Shown in pieces: positions 46,149 to 55,392 of a stretch of 64,000 nucleotides of DNA. Below the pieces are notes generated by a model. It made no database searches. It worked only from the letters and a program-made list of their open reading frames with translations, and was not told the origin of the DNA. How positions within the stretch are numbered: the stretch's first letter is position 1; every line of letters begins with the position of its first letter. A program made the translations under genes and the position numbers. Source of the DNA: an uncultured SAR116 cluster alpha proteobacterium (GTDB lineage Bacteria > Pseudomonadota > Alphaproteobacteria > Puniceispirillales > Marisalimonadaceae); contig CACBXG010000005.1 in NCBI GenBank assembly GCA_902543145.1, forward strand, positions 1 to 64,000, read 5' to 3'.

Positions 46149-47903
46149 ATGAACACAAACCAAATGATAACAAACAAAATTAAAAGTTTAATAATAGAAT
46201 TTTGGAATGATTTTGTATCTAATTATAAGATTGATATAATTTTGGCTTTTATATTATTGGTTGTTGTTGCTGCTACTGCTTCAATCTATCCTTACTTAAT
46301 ACAATTGGTTTTCGATGGTTTACTAGATGATAATAGTAACTGGATTATTTTTCCTTTTATTATTGCTTTTGTTGCAATTATTAGAGGTATTGCAATGTTT
46401 TTCCAAATACGTCAAGTTTCTAAAATCTCATTATCAATCTCGGTAGACATACAAAAAAAACTAACTAAACAATTGATAACTGCCGACTTGGATGAATTAA
46501 ATAAATTATCATCGGGCAATCATGTGTCTCGAATAATGAATGATGTCATTTTAATTAGAGATGGTTTTGAAAGAGCTATAAATAATTTAGTTAGGGATAC
46601 TTTTACAGTTATAGCATTATTATCTTATCTAATTTGGTTAGATTGGCTTTTATCAATATTAGTTATAGTAATTTACCCACTTGCATTGAGGCCTATTGTT
46701 AGGATTGGGAAAAAACAAAAGATCATAGCTACATCTCTTCAAGAACAAATGGAAACAGTCACTTCTACCCTTACTGAGATGCTTCAAGGCATAAGAATGG
46801 TCAAATCGTATAATTTAGAGAATATGGAAATTAATAGATCCAAAGGTGAGTTGAACTCGTTATTTAAAAAAATGTTCAGTTTGGTAATTGGTAGAGCAAA
46901 AGTTTTGCCTATATTGGAAATTTTGGGAGGAGTTGCAGCAGCTAGTGTAATTGGTTTTGCAAGCTACCGGGTATCAATAGGTGAATTATCTCCTGGAAGT
47001 GTTGTGGGTTATGTAACGGCATTGTTAATGATTGCACAACCTGCAAGAGCATTGGGAACATTCAACACTGTTTTTCAAGAAGCTCTTTCTGCTTTAGGAA
47101 GGATTTATACACAATTAAAAATCACTCCAAAAGTAATTAGTTCATTTTCTTCTTCTAATTTAAAAATAGTAAAAACCAAACCACCAAAAATAACTTTTAA
47201 AGCAGTCAGTTTTGCATATAAAAAAAAGAACAAGGTTTTGGATAATATTAACTTTGTCGTTAATTCAGGATCAAAAGTTGCGCTAGTAGGACAAAGTGGA
47301 TCTGGAAAATCAACAATCATTAATTTAATTTCAAGATTTTATGATCCTGTAGATGGGCAAATTTTAATTAATGAAGAAAACATAAAGGATATTAGTTTAA
47401 ATTCACTTCGAAATAATATTTCATTGGTTAGTCAGGAAACTATAATTTATAACAAAAGTTTTATGGATAATATTAGATTTGGTAACTTAGATGCACCAGA
47501 TCATAAAATCAAAAAAGCAGCAATGAATGCAGGTATTCACGAATTTATAACCAATTCTTTAAATGGTTATAATACAGTTGTTGGAGAAGGTGGTAATACA
47601 TTATCTGGAGGGCAAAAACAGCGTATATCAATTGCTAGAGCTATTCTAAAGGACGCTCCGATCTTACTTCTAGATGAGGCAACAAGCTCACTTGATTCTG
47701 AAACTGAAAGTGAAATTAATAGAACACTTGAAACATTAACAAAGAATAAGACGACAATCACTATTGCGCATAGACTTTCCACAATAATTAATTCAGATCA
47801 AATAATTTTGATAAGGAAGGGTAAAATTGTAGATTCAGGTAATCACAAAGAGTTAGTTAAAAATTCTGATTATTACAAAAAACTTTATAATAAAGACACT
47901 TAA
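46149..47903 (+). CDS. MsbA-like ABC transporter, ATPase-permease fusion
   Basis: The 584-residue half-transporter has six TM helices (about 35-320) fused to an ATPase domain. Walker A is GQSGSGKST, the signature is LSGGQKQR, Walker B is ILLLDEATSSLDSE and the H-loop is TIAHR. It is divergent from the lipid A operon, so flipping of lipid A core (MsbA role) is the likely job, but the sequence alone cannot exclude another lipid or drug substrate. Confidence 0.9.
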   Translation: MNTNQMITNKIKSLIIEFWNDFVSNYKIDIILAFILLVVVAATASIYPYLIQLVFDGLLDDNSNWIIFPFIIAFVAIIRGIAMFFQIRQVSKISLSISVDIQKKLTKQLITADLDELNKLSSGNHVSRIMNDVILIRDGFERAINNLVRDTFTVIALLSYLIWLDWLLSILVIVIYPLALRPIVRIGKKQKIIATSLQEQMETVTSTLTEMLQGIRMVKSYNLENMEINRSKGELNSLFKKMFSLVIGRAKVLPILEILGGVAAASVIGFASYRVSIGELSPGSVVGYVTALLMIAQPARALGTFNTVFQEALSALGRIYTQLKITPKVISSFSSSNLKIVKTKPPKITFKAVSFAYKKKNKVLDNINFVVNSGSKVALVGQSGSGKSTIINLISRFYDPVDGQILINEENIKDISLNSLRNNISLVSQETIIYNKSFMDNIRFGNLDAPDHKIKKAAMNAGIHEFITNSLNGYNTVVGEGGNTLSGGQKQRISIARAILKDAPILLLDEATSSLDSETESEINRTLETLTKNKTTITIAHRLSTIINSDQIILIRKGKIVDSGNHKELVKNSDYYKKLYNKDT

Positions 47904-47909
47904 AAAAAA

Positions 47910-48572
47910 TTATTCTCTTTTCAAAAAATCATCTAATAATCTATTAACCCACCAAATAGATCGAAAATTACTCTCTAATTTTTCAGGATCATACTTTTCT
48001 TTTACCCAATCTATAAACTTCATTTCATTTTGTTTATATTGTTTTGAATATTCTTCAACAAAACTATCTAACACACCTGGTTTGGCCCATTTTACGTGAA
48101 GATATTTCCAAGATAATTGTTGTTTAGCAATATTAGGATGTTCTTTTTTATATGTCAGCATATATAGTGCGGACATTATACCAGCTCTGTCAGCACCTGA
48201 TTTACAATGTATTAAAGCAGGGTATTTTATAGATCTAAAAAGTTTTTCAGCTTTATATATCATATCTTTTTCAGGAGCTGCACGTGACCTTGCTCTAAAA
48301 TCTATTAATTTTATGTTGTTTTTTTCACAAGCCTCGCTTTCTAATAACCAGCCACCATCCCTTCTAATTCCTCTTAGATTTATAATGGTTTTTATTCCAA
48401 GTTTACCGTAGTTTTTTATTCTAAGAGGTGTAGGCATATTTGATCTATACAATTTTTCGTCAATTTGATGAAAATTGTGATAACAAAATCTCAAAAATCC
48501 ATGATCTTTAACAATCATGTCAAACCAAGCTAAAAATCTGTTAAATTTTATATTTTTTGATCTTTCTATCAA
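47910..48572 (-). CDS. Tyrosine/dual-specificity phosphatase-like protein
   Basis: The 220-residue protein has the cysteine phosphatase P-loop H-C123-KSGAD-R129-AG, matching HCxxGxxR-like spacing, and an upstream general-acid loop region (DFRARSRAAPEKD). NLRG (about 65-68) is typical of bacterial PTP-like proteins. Start is TTG at 48572, directly after the pmbA stop and with AGGT 7 nt upstream in pmbA. The coupling to pmbA is tight; substrate unknown, possibly phosphoprotein or phospholipid head group. Confidence 0.82.
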   Translation of the reverse strand: MIERSKNIKFNRFLAWFDMIVKDHGFLRFCYHNFHQIDEKLYRSNMPTPLRIKNYGKLGIKTIINLRGIRRDGGWLLESEACEKNNIKLIDFRARSRAAPEKDMIYKAEKLFRSIKYPALIHCKSGADRAGIMSALYMLTYKKEHPNIAKQQLSWKYLHVKWAKPGVLDSFVEEYSKQYKQNEMKFIDWVKEKYDPEKLESNFRSIWWVNRLLDDFLKRE

Positions 48573-49931
48573 TTAATTACCTGCGATTGTCATACCTTCA
48601 ATTAAAATGGTTGGACAATTTATAGAATGTGAAAAATCAAGATCATTTGCAGGTTTAAGTGTTTTAAACATATCCTTTAAATTACCTGCTATGGTTGCTT
48701 CTGTAATGGGGGCTGATAATTCACCATTTTTAATCCAAAAACCACTAGCACCACGGCTATAATCACCGGTAACCATAGATACACTACTACCAATCATATC
48801 AGTGATATAAAAACCATTGCTTATACTAGAAATAATACTTTCAGGTGAAGCTTCACCGGGTAATAGTGTCAAATTAGTTGTGCCTGGTACAGGAGGGCCA
48901 CTAATACCTCTTTTTGCATTTGCAGTTGGTAACATATTTAATTGTTTTGCAGATGATAAATCTAATAACCAATTTGTAAGCACACCATCCTCAATTAAAA
49001 CATGTTTGGATGTACCTAGCCCTTCTGCATCAAATAATCTTGAACCTAAACCTCTTTTAAGAAAGGGGTCATCAATTAAAGTAATAGATTCATTTGCAAT
49101 TTTACTATTTAAGGAATCTTTTAGAAAGCTGGTTTTGCGTGCTATTGATGATCCATTAATAGCTGATGCAAAGTGACTTGCTATTGACCTAGATACTCTT
49201 GGGTCGAAAATTACTGGATATTGTCCAGTTACTGGTTTTTTAGCACCAATCCTGGCCAATGTTTTTTTTGCGGCTTCACGGCCTATTTTTTTACCGTCTT
49301 TTAGATCTTCACCATAAACTTTTGAAGAATAATCATAGTCTCTTTCCATTTTTCCATTTTTTTCAGCAATAACAACTACTGACACGCTGTGATTAGATTT
49401 TTTTGATGAACCGAAAAAACCATTAGATGTCATCAAGAGTGTTTCTCCTTCACCCCATGATGAATCTGCACCATCACTATTAGTAATACCTTTTACACTT
49501 AAAGCTATATCTTCAACTTCTGATGCTCTATCTCTTATTACATCAATACTTGGTTCTACATAATCATAACTATCAATAAAAATACTGTCTTGTATTGGGG
49601 AGTTTTGGAGCATCTCTTTGCTTGCTATAAAACTATATTCATCTTCTGGAGCAATTTTAGCCATTTCGACAGCTCTTTTTGCAACCTCTTTTAAAGCTTC
49701 TTCTGAATTTTCATTAGTTGATATTGATGAAATTTTATTATCAACAAATACTCTTAATCCAGTGTCAAAGTCTTCATACCTTTGAATGTTTTCATCTTTA
49801 CCTAATCTTCTGGTAATAGACACACCTCTGCTTCTTGATAAAATACAGTCTGCACTAGTTGCGCCATTTGTAATAGCTGTATCAATAAGAAGGTTCATAA
49901 TATCCTTATCATTAAGTTTTTTTGTAGACAT
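48573..49931 (-). CDS. pmbA: Metalloprotease subunit TldE/PmbA
   Basis: PmbA (TldE) pairs with TldD, encoded separately at 60494, to form a heterodimeric metalloprotease that degrades unfolded or modified peptides. The 452-residue protein has the family body: an SRGVSITRRLGKDENIQR segment early, DPRVSRSIASHFASAINGSS (about 247-266) in place of the TldD HExxxH region, GTSKHVLIEDG, and MVTGDYSRGASGFWI near the end. It lacks the metal-binding HExxxH, as expected for this partner. Its stop abuts the phosphatase start. Confidence 0.93.
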   Translation of the reverse strand: MSTKKLNDKDIMNLLIDTAITNGATSADCILSRSRGVSITRRLGKDENIQRYEDFDTGLRVFVDNKISSISTNENSEEALKEVAKRAVEMAKIAPEDEYSFIASKEMLQNSPIQDSIFIDSYDYVEPSIDVIRDRASEVEDIALSVKGITNSDGADSSWGEGETLLMTSNGFFGSSKKSNHSVSVVVIAEKNGKMERDYDYSSKVYGEDLKDGKKIGREAAKKTLARIGAKKPVTGQYPVIFDPRVSRSIASHFASAINGSSIARKTSFLKDSLNSKIANESITLIDDPFLKRGLGSRLFDAEGLGTSKHVLIEDGVLTNWLLDLSSAKQLNMLPTANAKRGISGPPVPGTTNLTLLPGEASPESIISSISNGFYITDMIGSSVSMVTGDYSRGASGFWIKNGELSAPITEATIAGNLKDMFKTLKPANDLDFSHSINCPTILIEGMTIAGN

Positions 49932-50036
49932 TTAATTGTTGTTCCTATTAAAAAGAAATTTTACAAAAGATTTATATATGCTTTATTAATATACTGTTTT
50001 AATTGTTGCAACTTTATAAGTATATAATGGGTAAAT

Positions 50037-50981
50037 ATGAAAAAGTATATTTTTATTGATGGAGAAACTGGCACCACAGGTTTGCAAGTGCATGAAAAGT
50101 TAAGTAAGCATCCAAATATTAATGTAATGTCAGTTGATCAATCCAAAAGAAAAGATATTTCTTATAAAAAAGAAATGTTAGCAAAATCTGATGTAACATT
50201 TTTGTGCTTACCTGATGAAATATCTATTGAAACAGTTCAAATAGCTGATGAACTTGGAGATAAATCTCCAATAATTATTGATGCTTCTACAGCTCATAGA
50301 ACTAACCCAAATTGGTCATATGGACTTCCAGAGCTAGGAGAGAATTACAGAAAGGCTCTTGAAAAATCAAAACGCATTGCCTCGCCTGGATGTTATTCTA
50401 CTGGGGCTAATGTAATTCTAAAACCACTTATATCAAATGGTATTTTAAGCAAAAATATTCCAATTGTTATAAATGCTGTTAGTGGTTATTCAGGTGGTGG
50501 AAAATCGATGATTAATTATTTTAAGGAAACAGATAATGAACCTTTTTTTAATTATGCACTTAAATTAAATCACAAACATTTACCAGAAATAATTTATCAT
50601 AATGAGTTAGAGCAAATACCAATTTTTAGCCCATCGGTTGGTAATTTTATTCAAGGTATGATTGTTTCTATACCATTACATTTTTCTTGGTTAAATGATA
50701 AAGTGGATACTGAAAAGATCCAATCCCTAATGGAAGAATTTTACTCAGGAGCTAACTTTATTAAAGTTTTAAAAAAAGATGAAGGTATAAGCGACAAAGG
50801 ATATTTTAGGCCAGATAACTTAGTTGGAACAAACTGTTTAGATATAAGTGTTTTTGGGAATGATGACAACGACCAGTTAATTATTTTTTCTAGATTAGAT
50901 AACTTAGGAAAAGGCGCTTCTGGCGCTGCTATACAGTCTATGAATATTGCTCTAGGGTATAATGAAACTTTAGGTTTATAA
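50037..50981 (+). CDS. argC: N-acetyl-gamma-glutamyl-phosphate reductase
   Basis: ArgC performs the NADPH-dependent third step of arginine synthesis. The 314-residue length is the short type 2 form. An N-terminal DGETGTTGLQV nucleotide loop (8-18) and SPGC119YSTGAN with the catalytic Cys identify it, together with SGYSGGGKSMI and the HLPEI His-containing segment. It is followed by an uncharacterised gene after 14 nt on the same strand. No other arg gene is in the window. Confidence 0.94.
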   Translation: MKKYIFIDGETGTTGLQVHEKLSKHPNINVMSVDQSKRKDISYKKEMLAKSDVTFLCLPDEISIETVQIADELGDKSPIIIDASTAHRTNPNWSYGLPELGENYRKALEKSKRIASPGCYSTGANVILKPLISNGILSKNIPIVINAVSGYSGGGKSMINYFKETDNEPFFNYALKLNHKHLPEIIYHNELEQIPIFSPSVGNFIQGMIVSIPLHFSWLNDKVDTEKIQSLMEEFYSGANFIKVLKKDEGISDKGYFRPDNLVGTNCLDISVFGNDDNDQLIIFSRLDNLGKGASGAAIQSMNIALGYNETLGL

Positions 50982-50995
50982 AAAGATTATTTGAT

Positions 50996-51772
50996 ATGAG
51001 ACATGATAATCAAAAAATTACTAAAGAATTATTTCCTAATTTTTCGTCATTTGATAGAGCTATAAGCTATCCATATTATGCACCCAACTATTCTTTTTCA
51101 TTTTATAAAGGTAAATTTATCAAAGGTATATGTGATGATTTAAATAATAGAATACCCATATTATCAGTTGGTTCTAATAGATCACCATATCAATTAAAAA
51201 GAAAATTTTCATTAAATCAGAATATTTGTGTTACGCCTGCTATTTTAATAGACTCTGATATAGTTTATGCAGCATCCTTGTCTGCTTATGGGTCAATGCC
51301 AGCTACCCAATGGCCAAGCAAAGGAACTGAAGTAGATCTTAATGTATTATGGCTTAATGAAGAACAATTAGAAATTATGCATTTAAGTGAAGCGTTAGGA
51401 GTTGCATACAGTTTTGTGAAGTTAAAGTTAGACACTGTTAAAATAAAAGATTTTGAATATAAAAAACAAGTATATGGATATATCTCAATTGCAGGTGTTT
51501 TCCCATTTAACGACAATAAACCTAAAAGGTTATCCGAAATTAGTGCTAAGAATATGACATTAAAAAGTACTAGTGAAAAAAAAGCATTATCATATTTAAT
51601 TTATAGTTTAGGTATTGAAGAAAACAGGTTACCAGAGTGGATTGACAAGGTTGTTAAAGACAAAACTTACAGAATAAGTCTTCATGAAAAGCTAAAGAGT
51701 AAAGCAATACAACCAAAAAATCCTGAATGGGAAATTGTAAAAAAAAGTGTTCGTGGTAACTTAATAATTTAA
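50996..51772 (+). CDS. Hypothetical protein, possibly of the gamma-glutamylcyclotransferase fold
   Basis: The 258-residue protein does not match a named enzyme with confidence. SVGSNRSPYQLKRKF (about 57-71) resembles the YGSN.SPxQL loop of GGCT-fold proteins, and it is followed, as in that group, by AYGSMPATQWPSKGTEVDLNVLWL (split near 99-122). The usual Tyr before GSN is replaced by Val. No signal peptide or TM segment. It probably shares a transcript with argC. It is the third candidate of this fold in the window (others at 24564 and 28478). Confidence 0.5.
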   Translation: MRHDNQKITKELFPNFSSFDRAISYPYYAPNYSFSFYKGKFIKGICDDLNNRIPILSVGSNRSPYQLKRKFSLNQNICVTPAILIDSDIVYAASLSAYGSMPATQWPSKGTEVDLNVLWLNEEQLEIMHLSEALGVAYSFVKLKLDTVKIKDFEYKKQVYGYISIAGVFPFNDNKPKRLSEISAKNMTLKSTSEKKALSYLIYSLGIEENRLPEWIDKVVKDKTYRISLHEKLKSKAIQPKNPEWEIVKKSVRGNLII

Positions 51773-51930
51773 TCTCAATTATTAGATATGGTTTTTGGTT
51801 AAAAAATCTTTTTGCTATTAAAAGTTATGTTTATCTTAATTTTTGGGAACACAAAAAATACACAAAATTAGTAAAATTTGACCATTAAATCCCTTAAGAC
51901 AGACAAAGTTACTTAATTTTTTATTGAAAA

Positions 51931-51945
51931 TGATAATTGTTATCA
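51931..51945. promoter_or_regulatory. Perfect inverted repeat overlapping the proteorhodopsin -35 region
   Basis: TGATAA-TTG-TTATCA is a perfect 6-bp inverted repeat with a 3-nt centre. It covers most of the candidate -35 box at 51937. This position would let a dimeric repressor or activator control transcription. No factor is identified. Confidence 0.45.
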
Positions 51946-51964
51946 AAAAATAAACCATTATAAA
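51937..51964 (+). promoter_or_regulatory. Candidate sigma70 promoter for proteorhodopsin
   Basis: TTGTTA (51937-51942) and TATAAA (51959-51964) are separated by 16 nt, about 160 nt upstream of the proteorhodopsin ATG. This would give a long leader. The 354-nt gap 51773-52126 otherwise contains only AT-rich sequence and two short palindromes. A second, weaker possibility is TTGCAT (52068) with TAGAAA (52089). Confidence 0.4.
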
Positions 51965-52077
51965 ACAACAAGTTAACAAAAAACACCAAAAAAAAATGCA
52001 TTTAAATTACTTTTATTTGTTGCCTAACCACAAATTCCCTTTTATTGTTTTGGCTAAAGTGCTATTTTGCATTGAAT

Positions 52078-52091
52078 CTAGCAGTTGCTAG
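52078..52091. promoter_or_regulatory. Second perfect inverted repeat in the proteorhodopsin leader
   Basis: CTAGCA-GT-TGCTAG is a 6-bp perfect palindrome with a 2-nt centre, about 35 nt before the ATG. A protein operator is more likely than an RNA hairpin because the 2-nt loop is too small. A strong AGGGGAG ribosome site follows at about 52113-52119. Confidence 0.4.
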
Positions 52092-52126
52092 AAATTAAAC
52101 ATGACAAGTATAAGGGGAGTTTATAA

Positions 52127-52891
52127 ATGTCTTTTTTAAAATATTTAATACCGGCTAGTTTTTTAGCCTTACTTCCAACACTTTCATTTGCAGGGTCACA
52201 CGGTAATAATCTAGACCCAGGTGATGCTGTTGGTATAAGTTTCTGGATAATATCTATTTCCATGGTTGCAGCAACTGTTTTTTTCTTAATGGAATCATTG
52301 AGAGTTAAAGGCAAGTGGAGAACATCTCTAGTTGTTGGTGCTCTTGTTACTTTAGTTGCTGGAGTTCACTATTTCTACATGAGAGAAATTTGGGCAGCCA
52401 CAGGAGAATCACCAACTGTATTTAGATATGTAGATTGGATAATTACAGTTCCACTTCAAATGATAGAATTCTACTTGATTTTAGCAGCATGTACAGCAGT
52501 TGCTGGTGGCGTGTTCTGGAGATTATTTCTTGGATCTTTAGTAATGTTAATTGGTGGATATCTAGGTGAGGCTGGTTTTATAAATGCAACTATTGGTTTT
52601 GTAGTTGGAATGGCTGGATGGATATTCATTCTATATGAAATATTTGCTGGTGAAGCTAGTAAAGTAAGTGCAGAAAGTGCACCTGAATCCGTTCAATCAG
52701 CTTTTAACACAATGAAATGGATTGTGACAATTGGTTGGGCTATTTACCCAATTGGATATTTCATGGGTTATATGGCTGGTGGTGCTGATGCAAACAGCTT
52801 AAATTTTATTTATAACATTGCAGATGTTATTAACAAAATTGCTTTTTGTTTAGCGATATGGGCAGCAGCAACCACAGAATCAGATGCGTAA
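52127..52891 (+). CDS. Proteorhodopsin, light-driven proton pump (blue-type)
   Basis: The 254-residue seven-helix retinal protein has a signal peptide cut after LSFA (22). Helix C reads R100-YVD103-W..T107-VPLQ111-M.E114: D103 is the Schiff-base counterion/acceptor, E114 the cytoplasmic donor and T107 the middle residue, i.e. a DTE proton-pump motif. Q111 stands at the spectral-tuning site (residue 105 in the classical protein), where Gln gives blue absorption. K237 (INKIAF) binds retinal; H81 is the His partner of the counterion. A strong SD is present. The retinal genes follow downstream. Confidence 0.98.
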   Translation: MSFLKYLIPASFLALLPTLSFAGSHGNNLDPGDAVGISFWIISISMVAATVFFLMESLRVKGKWRTSLVVGALVTLVAGVHYFYMREIWAATGESPTVFRYVDWIITVPLQMIEFYLILAACTAVAGGVFWRLFLGSLVMLIGGYLGEAGFINATIGFVVGMAGWIFILYEIFAGEASKVSAESAPESVQSAFNTMKWIVTIGWAIYPIGYFMGYMAGGADANSLNFIYNIADVINKIAFCLAIWAAATTESDA

Positions 52892-52911
52892 GCATAAAAA
52901 AAATTAAATCA

Positions 52912-52945
52912 AAAGCCTGTAGGCAAACCTACAGGCTTTTTTTTT
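52912..52945 (+). terminator. Rho-independent terminator after proteorhodopsin
   Basis: A 12-bp perfect stem AAAGCCTGTAGG / CCTACAGGCTTT with a 4-nt loop (CAAA) is followed by a T-run to 52945. It lies 20 nt after the stop codon, so most proteorhodopsin transcripts should end here. It is the clearest terminator in the window; crtI starts 18 nt later. Confidence 0.93.
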
Positions 52946-52963
52946 ATATGGTTAACAATTTAA

Positions 52964-54460
52964 ATGAATTTATCTGAAAAAAAACAAATTAATAAAAAAC
53001 TTAGAAGTATTGTAATTGGCGGTGGTTTTGGTGGTATAGCAACTGCTCTTAGATTAAGAGCCCTGGGTCATCAAGTTACTTTGTTAGAAAGATTAGGTTC
53101 TTTAGGAGGAAGGGCGCAAGTTTTTCAAAAAAATGGTTTCAAACACGATGCTGGTCCAACTGTAATAACAGCTCCTTTTTTATTTGATGAACTTTTTGAA
53201 CTATTCAACGAGAATAGAGAAGAATATATTAAGTTTAAACCTTTAGAACCTTGGTACAGGTTTCATTTTCATGATGGTCAAACTTTTGATTATTCAGAAA
53301 GTGTAAAAAAAACTGAAAATGAAATGAAAAGATTTTCAATTGAAGATGCAAACAATTATTATAAATTATTAGAAGCTTCCAAAGCAATTTTTGATGTTGG
53401 TTTTACAAAATTATCAGATAAACCTTTTAACTCTTTTTTTTATATGATGAAACAAGTACCGGCATTAATAAAGTTGAAAAGTTATTTAACAGTTTCCCAA
53501 TTAGTAAATAAATATATCAAAAATCCAAATTTAAGAGCAGCTTTTTCTATACATCCATTGTTAGTTGGAGGAAATCCGTTTTCTACTACTTCCATTTATG
53601 CACTTATACATTTTTTAGAAAGAAATTGGGGAGTTTATTTTAGTATGGGTGGTACTGGAAAACTTGTTGAAGAGTTAACGAACTTATTACAGCGAACTGG
53701 TGTTGAAATTAAATACAATACAGACATAAAAAATGCTTTTGAAATAAATGGTAAAATTGAAAAAATTGAATGCATGAATGGCAATACATTTAATGCTGAT
53801 AATTTTGTTTTTAATGGTGATCCACCTACCTTCTATAATGAAATCTTGAAATCAAAAAGAAAAAAAAGAAAAAAATTTCTACCAGAAAGATTTACCAGTT
53901 ATTCTTTCGGAATGTTTGTTTTGTTCTTTGGAACTAAAAAACAATATCTAAATATAGCTCATCATTCAATTTGGTTAAGTAAAAGATTTAAAGGGTTATT
54001 AACTGATATTTTTGATAACAAAATTTTAAGTGAAGATTTTTCATTATATATACATAGACCAACTGCAACTGATGAAAGTTTTGCACCAAAAGGTTGTGAT
54101 AGCTTTTATGTTCTTTGTCCTGTTCCTAATTTACAAGGAAATATTAATTGGGCAATTGAAGGTGATAAACTTAAAGACAGAATTGTAAACGCATTAGATA
54201 GTACAATTTTACCAGAATTAAAAAATAATATTTGTGACGAATTTTATATGACTCCAGTTGATTTTAAAAATGATTACCGTTCTACTCATGGTGCGGGGTT
54301 TTCAATAGCACCAAATTTTTCACAATCTGCATGGTTTCGATATCATAATAAAGATCCTCATATTGATAATTTATTCTTTGCTGCAGCTGGAGCTCATCCT
54401 GGTGCTGGTATTCCGGGTGTATTATCATCTGCAAAAGTAGTCGAAAGTTTATTAAGATAA
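52964..54460 (+). CDS. crtI: Phytoene desaturase
   Basis: The 498-residue FAD-dependent CrtI-type desaturase converts phytoene to lycopene. The FAD-binding N-terminus is IGGGFGGIATALRLRALGH (split over about 18-36), then GRAQVFQKNGFKHDAGPT. The C-terminal AAAGAHPGAGIPGVLSSAK signature is complete. It is first of the crtI-crtB-crtY-blh string. Because of the strong terminator just upstream, expression needs read-through or a promoter inside 52892-52963. Confidence 0.96.
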   Translation: MNLSEKKQINKKLRSIVIGGGFGGIATALRLRALGHQVTLLERLGSLGGRAQVFQKNGFKHDAGPTVITAPFLFDELFELFNENREEYIKFKPLEPWYRFHFHDGQTFDYSESVKKTENEMKRFSIEDANNYYKLLEASKAIFDVGFTKLSDKPFNSFFYMMKQVPALIKLKSYLTVSQLVNKYIKNPNLRAAFSIHPLLVGGNPFSTTSIYALIHFLERNWGVYFSMGGTGKLVEELTNLLQRTGVEIKYNTDIKNAFEINGKIEKIECMNGNTFNADNFVFNGDPPTFYNEILKSKRKKRKKFLPERFTSYSFGMFVLFFGTKKQYLNIAHHSIWLSKRFKGLLTDIFDNKILSEDFSLYIHRPTATDESFAPKGCDSFYVLCPVPNLQGNINWAIEGDKLKDRIVNALDSTILPELKNNICDEFYMTPVDFKNDYRSTHGAGFSIAPNFSQSAWFRYHNKDPHIDNLFFAAAGAHPGAGIPGVLSSAKVVESLLR

Positions 54461-54471
54461 AAGAGCTTTAT

Positions 54472-55392
54472 ATGGATTGCCATATTGATGATGACAAAAT
54501 AGTGCTAAAAAAAAATGGCAAAAGTTTTCATTGGGCTGGTAAGTTCTTGAAAAAAGAATGCATTAATAGGGCGGCTGAGTTATATAGTTTTTGTAGAATT
54601 TTAGATGACATAGCAGATAGTGGTGAAGCTAATTCCCATAATCATCTCATTAATATTAAATCCATAATTAAAAAACATACAATTACTGAACTAGAAAATA
54701 ATTATTCAATTAAGTATCCTAAATTTTTAAAATCATCTTCTAGAAAAGTAGTAATAGATTTAATTGATGGACTTATTTTAGATCAAAAGGGTGTTTTATT
54801 TGAGCAGGAAGAAGAGTTAATTAGATATTCTTATCATGTTGCTGGAACTGTTGGAATAATGATGTGTGATGCTTTAAAGTGTAATAATGGTCTTGCTAAA
54901 TCATTTGCTATAGATCTCGGAATAGCTATGCAGCTTACAAATATTGCAAGAGATATTTTAGAGGACGCTAAAATGGGAAGACGATATTTACCTGGGAGCT
55001 GGGTTCAGAATATTTCACCTAAAGAAATAGTTTTAGCAGCTAAAACTAATGACTTAAAAAAAATTCATATGATTTCAAAAGGTATTAAAAAATTATTAAT
55101 TCTAGCTGAACAATATTATTTGAGTGGAGAAAAAGGTTTCACCTTTCTGCCCTTTAATACAAGGGTTGCAATTTCTGTAGCATCAGGAGTTTATAGAGAG
55201 ATTGGGGTGCAGTTAGAAAATGAAAATTACAATTGGCAAAATGGAAGGCAAATAACATCAATCTTCTCGAAAATAAAAATTACACTATTCAAGACTTTTA
55301 AAGAGATTTTTTATTTAAGAAACAAGAAAAAGCATAATTCTGAACTACATATTTATTTAGAAAATTTAATGAATGATAAAAAAGGAAATTAA
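54472..55392 (+). CDS. crtB: Phytoene synthase
   Basis: The 306-residue squalene/phytoene synthase condenses two geranylgeranyl-PP molecules. The two Asp-rich motifs are seen: RILDDIADSG (about 42-51) and TNIARDILEDAKMGRRYLP (split about 161-179). It follows crtI by 11 nt and overlaps crtY by 20 nt, so it is in the same transcript. The C-terminus is basic. Confidence 0.95.
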   Translation: MDCHIDDDKIVLKKNGKSFHWAGKFLKKECINRAAELYSFCRILDDIADSGEANSHNHLINIKSIIKKHTITELENNYSIKYPKFLKSSSRKVVIDLIDGLILDQKGVLFEQEEELIRYSYHVAGTVGIMMCDALKCNNGLAKSFAIDLGIAMQLTNIARDILEDAKMGRRYLPGSWVQNISPKEIVLAAKTNDLKKIHMISKGIKKLLILAEQYYLSGEKGFTFLPFNTRVAISVASGVYREIGVQLENENYNWQNGRQITSIFSKIKITLFKTFKEIFYLRNKKKHNSELHIYLENLMNDKKGN

